Assembly: GCA_002494645.1 (NCBI GenBank)
Contig: DACE01000033.1
Span: 140,563 to 204,562, forward strand
Direction: 5' to 3'
Source of the DNA: Euryarchaeota archaeon UBA256
GTDB lineage: Archaea > Thermoplasmatota > Poseidoniia > Poseidoniales > Poseidoniaceae
DNA length: 64,000 nt
In this document: piece after piece, positions 54,245-63,218 of the stretch
How the letters are laid out: every line of letters begins with the position of its first letter
How positions within the stretch are numbered: position 1 is the stretch's first letter
Notes under the pieces: generated by a model
Databases searched by the model: none
Seen by the model: only the letters and a program-made list of their open reading frames with translations
What the model was told of the DNA's origin: nothing
Translations under genes and position numbers: made by a program

Positions 54245-55201
54245 ATGGACGAAGGTCTACCGGCGACCATTCCCTTCCTCCCACGATCCTTCCACAGCCA
54301 TGAGAAAGGCCACCTCGTTATCGGGATGGATGGGGAATTTCTTCGGATGGACCAAAATTATGGTATTCTAGAGGAATATGCCACGCCATTTCCGATGAGA
54401 GTGAGCCATGCCGTTCATGTTGGAGATCATCTCTTTGCCACATGGATTGATGGCGAACTCATGCTTGCAAGAATGGGTTCATTGAGCCTCAGCGACAGTC
54501 CTAAAGAAGGCCCGAAGCGAGCAGAATTACGAACTTCAAATCAAAATGCCGGAAAATATCACCCCAAAGGAAACCGTTGGTCGCATGTTCTCAACGCTGA
54601 ACCGTTAGCTATGGCGGTGGATGAATCTGCATTGGTATTCAATCTGTGGAAACGTGGCCTCTATGCCCTTGACCACGACGCAAAGGAACTTTGGAGACAA
54701 CAAGACCCAAAGTGGAGTTATGCAAAACGACGGCCGCGAAATGAAGAGATTCTCGCCATTCACCTCCATGATGAGGAATTCACCATCACTTCGCGTGGTG
54801 GAAGAGCACAACGTCGTTCCATGTCGACAGGGGATTTAATTGAAGAGTTCATTCTCAACGGTCCTGAAGCACCCCTTGAACATCACTTTAGGCATCAAAA
54901 CCATCACCTCATCTGCTCGACGCAAGGTGAACTTTGTTGGCTAGAGAATAATTCCGTTATTCAACGTGTCCAATTGAAAGGACCCGTCCAGAGTGCTGTT
55001 TGGGACCCCCATATACCAGGGTGGAGACTTTCTGGCTGGCGTGAGGAGGTACTCATTTCAAGACGCAAGACAGAACAGCACACATGGGAAGAAATCCCTG
55101 TCCATATCCAGCCAGTCAAAGGTGGGGCTATGATTCTGTTTAACAACGGTACTTGGTCAAACAGTCACTTCGAGAGCCTTGTGGCTCAGGAAGAAGAGTG
55201 A
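54245..55201 (+). CDS. Unknown protein, possible beta-propeller
   Basis: A 318-residue soluble protein. The sequence has repeated beta-strand patterns such as HLVIGMDGEFLRMD, DHLFATWIDGELMLARM, ALVFNLWKRGLYALDHD, EEFTITSRGGRAQRRSM and HHLICSTQGELCWLE, each about 35-50 residues apart, consistent with five to six blades of a PQQ- or WD-like propeller. No catalytic or signal motif is visible. It is divergent from dtdA (73 bases) and ends with a stop abutting that of rps27ae (TGATCA). Propeller reading is inference from strand spacing. Confidence 0.7.
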   Translation: MDEGLPATIPFLPRSFHSHEKGHLVIGMDGEFLRMDQNYGILEEYATPFPMRVSHAVHVGDHLFATWIDGELMLARMGSLSLSDSPKEGPKRAELRTSNQNAGKYHPKGNRWSHVLNAEPLAMAVDESALVFNLWKRGLYALDHDAKELWRQQDPKWSYAKRRPRNEEILAIHLHDEEFTITSRGGRAQRRSMSTGDLIEEFILNGPEAPLEHHFRHQNHHLICSTQGELCWLENNSVIQRVQLKGPVQSAVWDPHIPGWRLSGWREEVLISRRKTEQHTWEEIPVHIQPVKGGAMILFNNGTWSNSHFESLVAQEEE

Positions 55202-55369
55202 TCATTCATTCATGTTGGTAAAACCGCATCGTCCACAGGACTTGCGATTGTTATGGTGTGCAAGGAAAACACCGGGTCCACACTCTGGGCAGGAGTCTGC
55301 TCGAACGAGTTTGCCGTCTTCAACCTTGTACTTTGACCACTTGGCCTTTGCATTCGGTCCGTCACCCAT
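55202..55369 (-). CDS. rps27ae: 30S ribosomal protein S27ae
   Basis: A 55-residue zinc-ribbon ribosomal protein. KWSKYKVEDGKLVRADS is followed by CPECGPGVFLA (Cys27, Cys30) and SCGRCGF (Cys45, Cys48), the four zinc ligands of archaeal S27ae. The ATG at 55369 overlaps the S24e stop by one base (TGATG). It is the last gene of the rpo7 operon; its stop abuts that of the opposite gene. Confidence 0.95.
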   Translation of the reverse strand: MGDGPNAKAKWSKYKVEDGKLVRADSCPECGPGVFLAHHNNRKSCGRCGFTNMNE

Positions 55370-55710
55370 CATTCATCGCCTCCTTCTTGGGGAGCCTCAG
55401 AGGCTGAGTCTTCTTTTGGTGCTGGAGAGCCTGAACGGAATGATTCATGTCGCTTGTGAATGTAACTTGGTTCCACTGACATGGATTCTGCCGAGCCATA
55501 AATGAAGGCGGTTCCAGTTGTCAAGGGTTGGCCGTAACGTGTCACGCAATTTTTGACGACGATCCAGTCGGGATTTGAGCCTGGTTCAAGGGTGCGCACA
55601 ATGTCCATGACCTCTTTACGAGATGGTGTTGTTTTTCCTGCATGACGCCAGCTGAATGTAATCTCAACTCGATTCAAAAGTTTGTTTTCTTTTCGCTCAT
55701 TAATGTCCAT
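55369..55710 (-). CDS. rps24e: 30S ribosomal protein S24e
   Basis: A 113-residue small-subunit protein. It begins MDINERKENKLLNRVEITF, then TPSRKEVMDIVRTL, WIVVKNCVTRYGQPLTTGTA, FIYGSAESMSVEP and SYIHKRH, the standard S24e order. The last 25 residues are an acidic Ser/Pro/Glu tail, longer than in most archaea. The ATG at 55710 follows AGGTGATT, a strong ribosome-binding site, 9 bases after the spt4 stop. Coupled by one-base overlap to S27ae. Confidence 0.95.
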   Translation of the reverse strand: MDINERKENKLLNRVEITFSWRHAGKTTPSRKEVMDIVRTLEPGSNPDWIVVKNCVTRYGQPLTTGTAFIYGSAESMSVEPSYIHKRHESFRSGSPAPKEDSASEAPQEGGDE

Positions 55711-55719
55711 ATAATCACC

Positions 55720-55929
55720 TCAACGAATGTTTACTTTGAGAGCGTAGCGCCCTGGTTGTTCCACCTTGAGACGCTTGGCGATTTCCGAGCGCTCAGGTTG
55801 CATGATAATGACGTAGCCAGTCCAGTCCGATGAGACTTGGGCTGAGGGGTGCCGTGGGCATTGGTCGATTGTGTCGGCGAGTACGAGGTGACATTCACCG
55901 CAAGCGAAGGGCATTTTCACCATGTTCAT
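55720..55929 (-). CDS. spt4: Transcription elongation factor Spt4 (RpoE'')
   Basis: A 69-residue protein. The zinc site is Cys10, Cys13, Cys24 and His27 (FACGECHLVL and QCPRH); in many homologues the fourth ligand is Cys, so the His is a small oddity. DWTGYVIIMQPERSEIAKRL and PGRYALKV are the strongly conserved Spt4 core. With Spt5 it clamps RNA polymerase for processive elongation. It overlaps rpo7 by four bases (ATGA). An internal ATG at 55923 is an alternative start. Confidence 0.95.
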   Translation of the reverse strand: MNMVKMPFACGECHLVLADTIDQCPRHPSAQVSSDWTGYVIIMQPERSEIAKRLKVEQPGRYALKVNIR

Positions 55930-56477
55930 TCACTTCCTTGCTTTTTCCAGCCAGGTGAGCCAAGACCATCTTGCTTGCTGGTCAAACCAATCTTAGAACG
56001 GCGAGGGTCAGAGGTATCGGGTGAAAGCGAAACGATGCGAGCCCGAACGAATGACCCGACGCCGAGTTCTTTCCCGCTTTGACGACCGGTGATTTTGTTT
56101 GCTCCAATGTTGATGTCAACGGGTTCATCCATAATTTGGGATTTGTGAAGCAAGGCTTCCATTGGACCAATTCGAACAAAGGCTCCGAACTCATTGACTT
56201 CTGAGACAGCTCCCTCAACGACTTCTTGGTCGTCCATGCAAAAGAGCACAGCGTCAAATTGAACACGCTGGTATATTGCACCGTCACCGTGAATGATTCT
56301 GCCACGGCCAATCGTTTTGTGATTGTTGGTTACCAAAACAAAACGATTCTCTTCATCGAATTTACCTTCAAATGCGTCCATGGAAAGGCGGTCAATATGC
56401 TGGTCAAGCGACTGACCTTTCCGCATGTATTCTGCAGGGATACGAATCGTATCTTCCTTGGTAACAACCTTGTACAT
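55926..56477 (-). CDS. rpo7: RNA polymerase subunit Rpo7 (RpoE')
   Basis: A 183-residue stalk subunit of archaeal RNA polymerase. The N-terminal tip domain runs from MYKVVTKEDTIRIPAEYM to about 75, with GRGRIIHGDGAIYQRVQFDAVLF. The C-terminal S1-type RNA-binding domain has EGAVSEVNEFGAFVRIGPMEALLHKSQIM and GSFVRARIVSLS. It pairs with Rpo4 in the stalk. The ATG is preceded by GAGGTG at a good distance. It is the first gene of the operon rpo7-spt4-rps24e-rps27ae. A weak TATA-like TTAAATAG lies at 56603-56610 on the same strand. Confidence 0.95.
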   Translation of the reverse strand: MYKVVTKEDTIRIPAEYMRKGQSLDQHIDRLSMDAFEGKFDEENRFVLVTNNHKTIGRGRIIHGDGAIYQRVQFDAVLFCMDDQEVVEGAVSEVNEFGAFVRIGPMEALLHKSQIMDEPVDINIGANKITGRQSGKELGVGSFVRARIVSLSPDTSDPRRSKIGLTSKQDGLGSPGWKKQGSE

Positions 56478-56740
56478 TTTTTCACCTCTAGTTCACTCCA
56501 AAGGCAAGGTGAAAAACGGGAGTCAAAGCGACTGTTCCGTCCATCACCGGATTCACCTCAGGAGAGAAAGCGACCGAAGTCATGTGAGTCCACCGACGAC
56601 CCCTATTTAATTGAAGCGGAAAAATCAATCCTGTCCGATGCACCAAAAGCCGCTTCGGTACAAGATGAAGCACCAAAGAAAAGGGGTTTTAGAAGTGAAG
56701 AACGCCATAAGCCATAACAACCCTCCGGAGACGGTCATGA

Positions 56741-59700
56741 ATGATGCCACAGCAACGCGGTTCATCTCAGCGCGCCAATGGTGCTGCGCTACTGATGGTT
56801 TGCTTGATGCTCACGCTTCCCATTACGCCGCTTTTTTCTTCCCAGCCCGAGGTACTTGCTGATGAACCACATATCCACATGACGGGTCAAACCTACGATG
56901 CCTATGACCAACCTTGGCCGCAGTATGGACGAACGCCAACGCATAACTTTTCGATGCCGAATCATGATCCCAACGGCGGACCGGGTGAAGGAAATGTAAG
57001 CGATGTCACTTCGCTTGCATCGCTCGTAAATCCAGTAGTCAACTGGCAGGTGTTTAATTCAGGAGATGGAAGTGATGCCTATGGTTCGGTCATCGGAGAT
57101 TTCTCTCAAAGCATCAGTGCATCTCAGGCGGCAGTTGAACGATGTGGCCAGGGAACCTTGTTCCCAGTCATGATTTCGAGCACGATCACCGATGGTTCAA
57201 GAGAGAGTTTCTTGAACATCATCTCAGGGAACGATGCCAAGATAGCATGGCGTGTCAGCCTTGGAGTAACAGAAGCGATTCGCTCGACACCAATCATCCA
57301 CGATATTGACGCCGATGGTTTCCAAGAAATTATCGTGGTCTACGACACCCAAGGTGCCCTTAACATTGATGTTTGGTCACCACGCCTCACCTGTACTGAG
57401 TCAAATTGGGCTACTTCTGGGCACAGCAATGAGTTGCTTTGGTCCTATACCGACGCCGAGGTACGTATCGGCTCTCCTTCACCTCATTTCGCCACCGCTA
57501 ACTCGGACCACAAAGCCGTCACACAACCTCTACTTGCTGACTTGGAACTTGACGGTTCACCTGAACTTGTCCTTGCTGTTGTTGATGACCCCAGCGACAA
57601 CCCCACACCAATGGTTCACGCATATGCCTTGCAGAATCTCCAACCTTCAGGCGCTGAATGGAGTGTTAACCTCGACCGTGGGACTCACCCAAGCGACCCT
57701 GTTTGGGCGCAACTGGACGGATCGACGACCAGTGTTCTGCTCACCACGATCGATGGAAATACCGGCAACATGTGGATTTGGAAAATCGATGGTGATTCAG
57801 GTTCATTGGACTGGGAGCGAGTCGCAGTTCAAGGCACGGATTCGGATTCGGATTCTCCCCGACTTCGCTTACCCGGACCTGTCATCACACAACTCGATGG
57901 AGATGATGCTCCTGAGATGATTCTCACCGTACCCACCGACCCCAACGGACGAACTTCAGGTAATGGTGCACGCTTTATTGGCATGGAAATCACCTCAACA
58001 ACAGAAGTCTTCAATTTCCGTGCACAAAATGGATATGCTGATGCGCAGCCACTTCCTTTGGACACTGATGATGATGGTATTTCAGACAGATTGTGTTGGG
58101 TGACATGGTATTCTGAATCAACGGTGAGTTTCAATCGCAAAGGCATGTTGGGATGCACCGACATCAGTGATGAAAACCCAGTTACAGAATGGACCAGAGA
58201 CCTCCAGCGAGGCAGCGGAAATGATAACGATGAAATCGCAGTTTCGCCACCGATTTGGATGGACATTGACGATGAAGGAACACCCGAAATCATTGTTGCT
58301 TTCGGTCGCCGTGTTTGGGCATTTGATGGTGATACAGGGGCGTCGGCTGATATCAACAATGAATGGTCCACCCCGCTCAACATGCCTCACCGAACATGGT
58401 CTGCACCAGCCCTCGCTGATGTCGATGGTGATGGAAATATTGACTTGCTCGTCGGTGACACGCTCGTCTCAAATCGCGGACCAGACTTCGCACCATCCAG
58501 TGATAATCGAGGCCTTTCGTTCAATCCAGCTCAAGCCGACCCTGGTGCTCTTGTCACGGTCACGGCACAGTTTTCCAACGTTGGAACAGGAGAAGCGGAT
58601 GATGATCTTGATGCAGCGATCATCATGAACGGCGTGGAGTTGACGCGAGAGCGATTTACAGAGAGCGAGCCGGTTGCTCCTTCCGCCGAGGGCGGCCCTC
58701 AGACCTTTACAGCAGAATTCACAGCTGAACTTGGGCTGCATGTGTTTGAATTGGTTCTCGACATCAACCAAAACATCACTGAACAACGAGAAGATAACAA
58801 TCGGGCCGCCGCATCCTATCTTGTCGTTGAACCTCACGTCGCTGAATTAGCTGGACCAATTGAGACCACACGCATCAATCCAGGCACGACTCAGACACTG
58901 TCCGTTCAACTTACTGCCACAGGGTCTCAGATTGCTGAATGGACGCTCACCTATGATGATTCGAACCTACCAGCAGATTGGACATTCCAGCCCAGTTCCG
59001 GTACCGTGTTGAGCACCGAACTGACGCCGCAGGTCAGTCAGACCGTTGAATTTGACACCTCTGTTCCCATTGACGCTCTGGGTGATGAATCAGGTGTTGT
59101 TTCCTTCCTCTTGTCACTCAATACTGATGCTTCCATAAACACAACGCTGCAGGTACCAATCGAGGTCTTCAGAACACGAGGATTGGATATGGTAGGGGCA
59201 TCCGGCCTCAATGCCTCGATGGGTCAGGGCCGGCCGGGTACTGTTGCGAAATCATGGTTTATGGTGGAAAATCTCGGCAATGCTGTAGAAACGACAACCT
59301 CAATCACATGGACTGCTCCTACATGGGGAGGCTCGCCGTCACTTCACGATGCGAACGGAAATGAATTATTTAGCATCAATCTTCAACCTGGTGAAGAAAA
59401 AGAACTCTTCGCATATCTCGATACTCCGGTTGGCACAACCGTTGGGACATCGACAGAAACCACCCTCACAATGTGTATGGGAAGCGGCGAAGAAGCTCTT
59501 TGCGAATCGCTGAGCATTCACTTCATGGCTGTAGAAATTGCGGCTCATCCGAGCCACCACAGAACACTTCCAAATCATACCATAGCATGGCAACTTGATG
59601 GAGAATTACCGAACTCTGGTAAAGTGCAGTGGAATATGGCAGCGGCTGGGATGAGTCAACCTAACTGGGTCTGGACGGCGACGGGAGATTGGACAATCAA

Positions 59701-62485
59701 CGGATCGTACTTGGAAAGTTCTGGTGTACCACAGAGTGCAATCGGTGGTGAACTTCGCGTTTATGTGCCGGAAAATGCGGTACCAAAGCGCCATGTATTT
59801 GTTGACAAAGACGCTTCTGAGCCCGACATGGAACTCAACATCACTGTCCAAGTGCTTCAGGTATATCGTTCCAATATATCTCTGATACAACCGGCACCTA
59901 CTGCTGAAGGCAATGCCCTTTCTCTGAATGTAAGTGAACCGCATCGATTCCTGCTCTTCTTGGAAAACCCCGGCAATGGAGAGGATACCTTTGTGCTGAC
60001 CGCAGAGGTCGAAAGTCCAAATCACGCATCAACCCCAGAAGTTGATTTCACCTTCTATGACCCAGAAAAGACACTCGGAGCGCTTTCGACAGGTATTGGG
60101 TCCGTTGATGTGGAATTGTCAGAAGAAATACCTGCATTATTGCCGTTCACAATCCGTTTTACATGGTCTTCTCAAGGTGACGAGAGTGTTTCTCAAAGTG
60201 CACTGGCGTACATCCAAGCGGCTCCAAGTCACGAGTGGGATGTTGACCTGCTCAATCAAAGCAGCGTAGAAGCAATTCCAGGTTCTGATGTTCATTTTGA
60301 ATTCAATGTCACCAACCGAGGTAATGCTCCTGATAGCCTCAATCTCGTACCAGTACTCAACATCATAGGCCTTGGTAATGACACCATCACCTGGTCAGCG
60401 GACGAAGTGAATACATCGGTTGTGCCCATTAACGAAAGCACATCAATCCGCTTCACTCTTGAGGTCCCACTCCTAACATGGGCTGGAACCATCGGTGAAG
60501 TCACCCTTCAACATGTCGCAAGCACCTATGTCATCGGGGAAACATCGGTGAATGTCACCGTGGCAGAAATCTATGGATGGAAATTAAATCTCACGGGAAC
60601 CGACTTAGAAGTTGATCCTGAAGGGCAGAATCTTACCTTAGAATTGATTCATGAAGGCAACGGACATGAAATTCCCTACTTCGCTAAGGCAGGAGCCGGG
60701 TGGAACATCACATTACCCAACGCTGGTGATGTTGTTGAACCCTACGGCACGACCAGTTTTACTGTCTTTGTTCAGCCCCCCGAAAATGCCATTGCTGGCG
60801 AGGTAGGCGTCATGCGGATTCGTATCACTGGTGATGACCTTAACGGGAAAATTGTCGAAGAGATTCCTCTGCGAGTAGGCGCTGCACCCCAACTCGAAAT
60901 TGACCACAGGGGGGCATGGAATGTCAATACTGCCGGAGGCTACCCTACTGCGTGGATTGTCAATCAAGGAAACGATGTTGCACTCATCACACTTGATGTC
61001 AATGGATTGCCCGATGGGTGGACCACGCAACAAGGGTCACAGGTCGTCCTTGCCCCCGGTGAGGTCAAGGGGATGCCGCTATCGCTGGTCCCCGCAGTTG
61101 ATTGGAATCAGCAACGTTTCCTGCTCACCATCAACGTCAATCACCCCATATTGGGAACCATTCCTCACGATATCGAAGTCGAATATTCCGAATTATCGTT
61201 CGCCACGACGCCTGTCATTGACAGTTACATTGGTACTGAACACACATTCCTCCTCCATGATACTGGGAGTGAAACCCTTGCATTATCTGCGAGCTTAGAC
61301 CTCCAACGAGAGAATGAGAAAGTAACCTTCATCCAGCCATCTGATTCGGGAGAAATCAAAATCGCATATTCCGGCGCCTCAACAACTGGAAATTTGTCCC
61401 TCTACCTCGTTGCGAGGACCTACCCCGACGCCTTAGCCTCCTGTGAATTTAATGACAATGTGTTCGGGGATTTAGGCAGAATCACCCTCTCAGGGTCAAT
61501 CGGTCAATGTGAACTCACCGCTTCGGAGTATGAAGATCTTCGGGCGGTCTTGACGCTGATTACTTCAGAAGGTGAACGCATTCTGATCGATGAGGATGCT
61601 TGGACGGTTTCGGCTGGAGATAATGACACCGTCAACATCACGCTCAGCGAATGGACGCCGAATCCAGGTGAATTCATTCTCATGGCGACCATGTACGATC
61701 AATTCGGGAGGGAACTTGCACAAACATCCCAAGCCCTTATCTCACGGGCTACTAATTGGAACATCGGAATCAATTCATTGACAAGCGATGGGGATATCAC
61801 CGTCGGTATTCAACGCACAGGGTACAACATTCTTGCTCAGGCTGTGTGCGAATTGACTGTGAGTTCAACAGGAGGATGGAGTGGAACATACTATGTTGAT
61901 GTAGCCTACTCGGATTTTGCACCTGTGATTTTGATTGAGAATCCAGGTGATATTGAGAAAGATGAAAAGATCACAGCTGTCCTCTCCTGCTCGGTTCCGT
62001 TTGATATTGATGATGACCCCGAGGACGACTCAGCCACGACGTTCTACAAACCTGAAAGTTTGCTCAGTGTGTCATCGACTGATGTTGAATGGATTATTGG
62101 CAGCGCTATCATCGTCATGGCCATCGCTTGGCTCTCAGGACTGATACGGCCTCGCCAAGATGGTTTAACAAGGCCATCACCAAGTAAAGAGGAAGATGCC
62201 ACAACGTCGAAAACGCAGGAAACCGTAGAGGAAGTTGATGATATCCAAGTTCAATCCGACCCTAACGACGAAAACGAAATCGCAGTAGAATTTAGTGAAG
62301 ACCTCACCCCTATTGATGACGTAACATCAACAATTGAGGTCATTGACGCACCAGAACAACAGATCGATTCAGACCCATCTGCGAGCGGTCGATTGGCATC
62401 CATGCGGGATGAACTCGACGATCAAAGCATCGAAGAGCGTGAAGGTTCAATCGAAGACAGAATGAACCAGTTCTTCGGGCGTTGA
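56741..62485 (+). CDS. Giant anchored surface protein: propeller, CARDB and NEW3-like repeats
   Basis: A 1,914-residue exported protein. A signal peptide (GAALLMVCLMLTLPITPLF) is followed by FG-GAP/VCBS-like beta-propeller units at about 150-590, each with a calcium-type loop (DIDADGFQEI, DLELDGSPEL, DVDGDGNIDLLVGD). A CARDB-like Ig domain follows at about 595-700 (ITEQREDNN). At least five Ig-like modules marked by NxGN then continue (near 841, 1076, 1192, 1305, 1408). A membrane helix lies near 1784-1800 (WIIGSAIIVMAIAWLSGL), then an acidic tail of about 110 residues in the cytoplasm. The start is ATG 56741 or 56744. Many Asn-X-Ser/Thr sites suit N-glycosylation. Role unknown; adhesion or an S-layer-like coat are possibilities. 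Confidence 0.85.
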   Translation: MMPQQRGSSQRANGAALLMVCLMLTLPITPLFSSQPEVLADEPHIHMTGQTYDAYDQPWPQYGRTPTHNFSMPNHDPNGGPGEGNVSDVTSLASLVNPVVNWQVFNSGDGSDAYGSVIGDFSQSISASQAAVERCGQGTLFPVMISSTITDGSRESFLNIISGNDAKIAWRVSLGVTEAIRSTPIIHDIDADGFQEIIVVYDTQGALNIDVWSPRLTCTESNWATSGHSNELLWSYTDAEVRIGSPSPHFATANSDHKAVTQPLLADLELDGSPELVLAVVDDPSDNPTPMVHAYALQNLQPSGAEWSVNLDRGTHPSDPVWAQLDGSTTSVLLTTIDGNTGNMWIWKIDGDSGSLDWERVAVQGTDSDSDSPRLRLPGPVITQLDGDDAPEMILTVPTDPNGRTSGNGARFIGMEITSTTEVFNFRAQNGYADAQPLPLDTDDDGISDRLCWVTWYSESTVSFNRKGMLGCTDISDENPVTEWTRDLQRGSGNDNDEIAVSPPIWMDIDDEGTPEIIVAFGRRVWAFDGDTGASADINNEWSTPLNMPHRTWSAPALADVDGDGNIDLLVGDTLVSNRGPDFAPSSDNRGLSFNPAQADPGALVTVTAQFSNVGTGEADDDLDAAIIMNGVELTRERFTESEPVAPSAEGGPQTFTAEFTAELGLHVFELVLDINQNITEQREDNNRAAASYLVVEPHVAELAGPIETTRINPGTTQTLSVQLTATGSQIAEWTLTYDDSNLPADWTFQPSSGTVLSTELTPQVSQTVEFDTSVPIDALGDESGVVSFLLSLNTDASINTTLQVPIEVFRTRGLDMVGASGLNASMGQGRPGTVAKSWFMVENLGNAVETTTSITWTAPTWGGSPSLHDANGNELFSINLQPGEEKELFAYLDTPVGTTVGTSTETTLTMCMGSGEEALCESLSIHFMAVEIAAHPSHHRTLPNHTIAWQLDGELPNSGKVQWNMAAAGMSQPNWVWTATGDWTINGSYLESSGVPQSAIGGELRVYVPENAVPKRHVFVDKDASEPDMELNITVQVLQVYRSNISLIQPAPTAEGNALSLNVSEPHRFLLFLENPGNGEDTFVLTAEVESPNHASTPEVDFTFYDPEKTLGALSTGIGSVDVELSEEIPALLPFTIRFTWSSQGDESVSQSALAYIQAAPSHEWDVDLLNQSSVEAIPGSDVHFEFNVTNRGNAPDSLNLVPVLNIIGLGNDTITWSADEVNTSVVPINESTSIRFTLEVPLLTWAGTIGEVTLQHVASTYVIGETSVNVTVAEIYGWKLNLTGTDLEVDPEGQNLTLELIHEGNGHEIPYFAKAGAGWNITLPNAGDVVEPYGTTSFTVFVQPPENAIAGEVGVMRIRITGDDLNGKIVEEIPLRVGAAPQLEIDHRGAWNVNTAGGYPTAWIVNQGNDVALITLDVNGLPDGWTTQQGSQVVLAPGEVKGMPLSLVPAVDWNQQRFLLTINVNHPILGTIPHDIEVEYSELSFATTPVIDSYIGTEHTFLLHDTGSETLALSASLDLQRENEKVTFIQPSDSGEIKIAYSGASTTGNLSLYLVARTYPDALASCEFNDNVFGDLGRITLSGSIGQCELTASEYEDLRAVLTLITSEGERILIDEDAWTVSAGDNDTVNITLSEWTPNPGEFILMATMYDQFGRELAQTSQALISRATNWNIGINSLTSDGDITVGIQRTGYNILAQAVCELTVSSTGGWSGTYYVDVAYSDFAPVILIENPGDIEKDEKITAVLSCSVPFDIDDDPEDDSATTFYKPESLLSVSSTDVEWIIGSAIIVMAIAWLSGLIRPRQDGLTRPSPSKEEDATTSKTQETVEEVDDIQVQSDPNDENEIAVEFSEDLTPIDDVTSTIEVIDAPEQQIDSDPSASGRLASMRDELDDQSIEEREGSIEDRMNQFFGR

Positions 62486-62530
62486 TTCGTTCATGAGAAG
62501 GTATTATTCACAAGGCGCAGTGGCGAGTCC

Positions 62531-63217
62531 ATGGACGAGTCGGCTCTCTCCTCTACATCTCCATTTTACACCTTGGATGCCTTCAACGGTCAATGGGCCA
62601 ACGGGCTGATAACAGCGGTTGAAGATGCACAGAGTGGCAATACAAGCACGTGGTCCGAATATATCGTCCAACACAGCGATATTGCCCAACGCCTTAGCAC
62701 TCAGGGAATCAAAGAGCCTCAGAATTTTGAAACGATTCAGTGGGATCCAGCGACGCTCTTATTCACAGTTTGTGTCGAAATTACTGCAGATGGACGACCT
62801 CTTCCGTTGGGTGACCGATTGAACCGAGAACGATTCGGACGCTTTCCATACGGAAATGGTTCTGCTCTCGACTATCTGCTTGAATTCATCCGACCCAATC
62901 GTAGCATAACAGATAATGACGGCCAAGACATCTATGATTTGATCATTGATGATCTACGCACGCTTTCTGCTGGCTGTACTGAGGAATTTAGGGGACATGC
63001 ATTGTTTGAATCCGGATTCGGAGGAATGAACATCCAAGGATACCTCTCCAGCGAGCAGGTGAGAACGTTGAGGAAGAATCTTGCATCAAGGACATGGACT
63101 GCATCATACGAGGAACCACTGGATGGTGGAGTAGCAGATGTCGCTAAGCATTTCATTGCCCTGCTCAAGGCGGCAGAGAGAAGGCAGGTCGGTATTGTCC
63201 TACGCTCACATTCGTAA
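62531..63217 (+). CDS. Unrecognised soluble protein
   Basis: A 228-residue protein. It is acidic with many short helices and no signal peptide, membrane segment or recognised motif. The phrases FGRFPYGNGSALDYLLEFIRP and IIDDLRTLSAGCTEEFRGHA read as alpha/beta domain parts. The ATG at 62531 follows the giant surface protein by 45 bases and could share its transcript. Its TAA and the purC stop face each other with one base between. No function is proposed. Confidence 0.65.
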   Translation: MDESALSSTSPFYTLDAFNGQWANGLITAVEDAQSGNTSTWSEYIVQHSDIAQRLSTQGIKEPQNFETIQWDPATLLFTVCVEITADGRPLPLGDRLNRERFGRFPYGNGSALDYLLEFIRPNRSITDNDGQDIYDLIIDDLRTLSAGCTEEFRGHALFESGFGGMNIQGYLSSEQVRTLRKNLASRTWTASYEEPLDGGVADVAKHFIALLKAAERRQVGIVLRSHS

Positions 63218-63218
63218 A

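Noticed and set aside
56478..56740. Possible short gene ending at 56717 (acidic and Lys-rich end, EAEKSILSDAPKAASVQDEA)
   Set aside because: The codons look coding-like, but no ATG, GTG or TTG start with a ribosome-binding site lies outside rpo7. Best treated as spacer with weak TATA-like sequence at 56603-56612; a start elsewhere cannot be ruled out.
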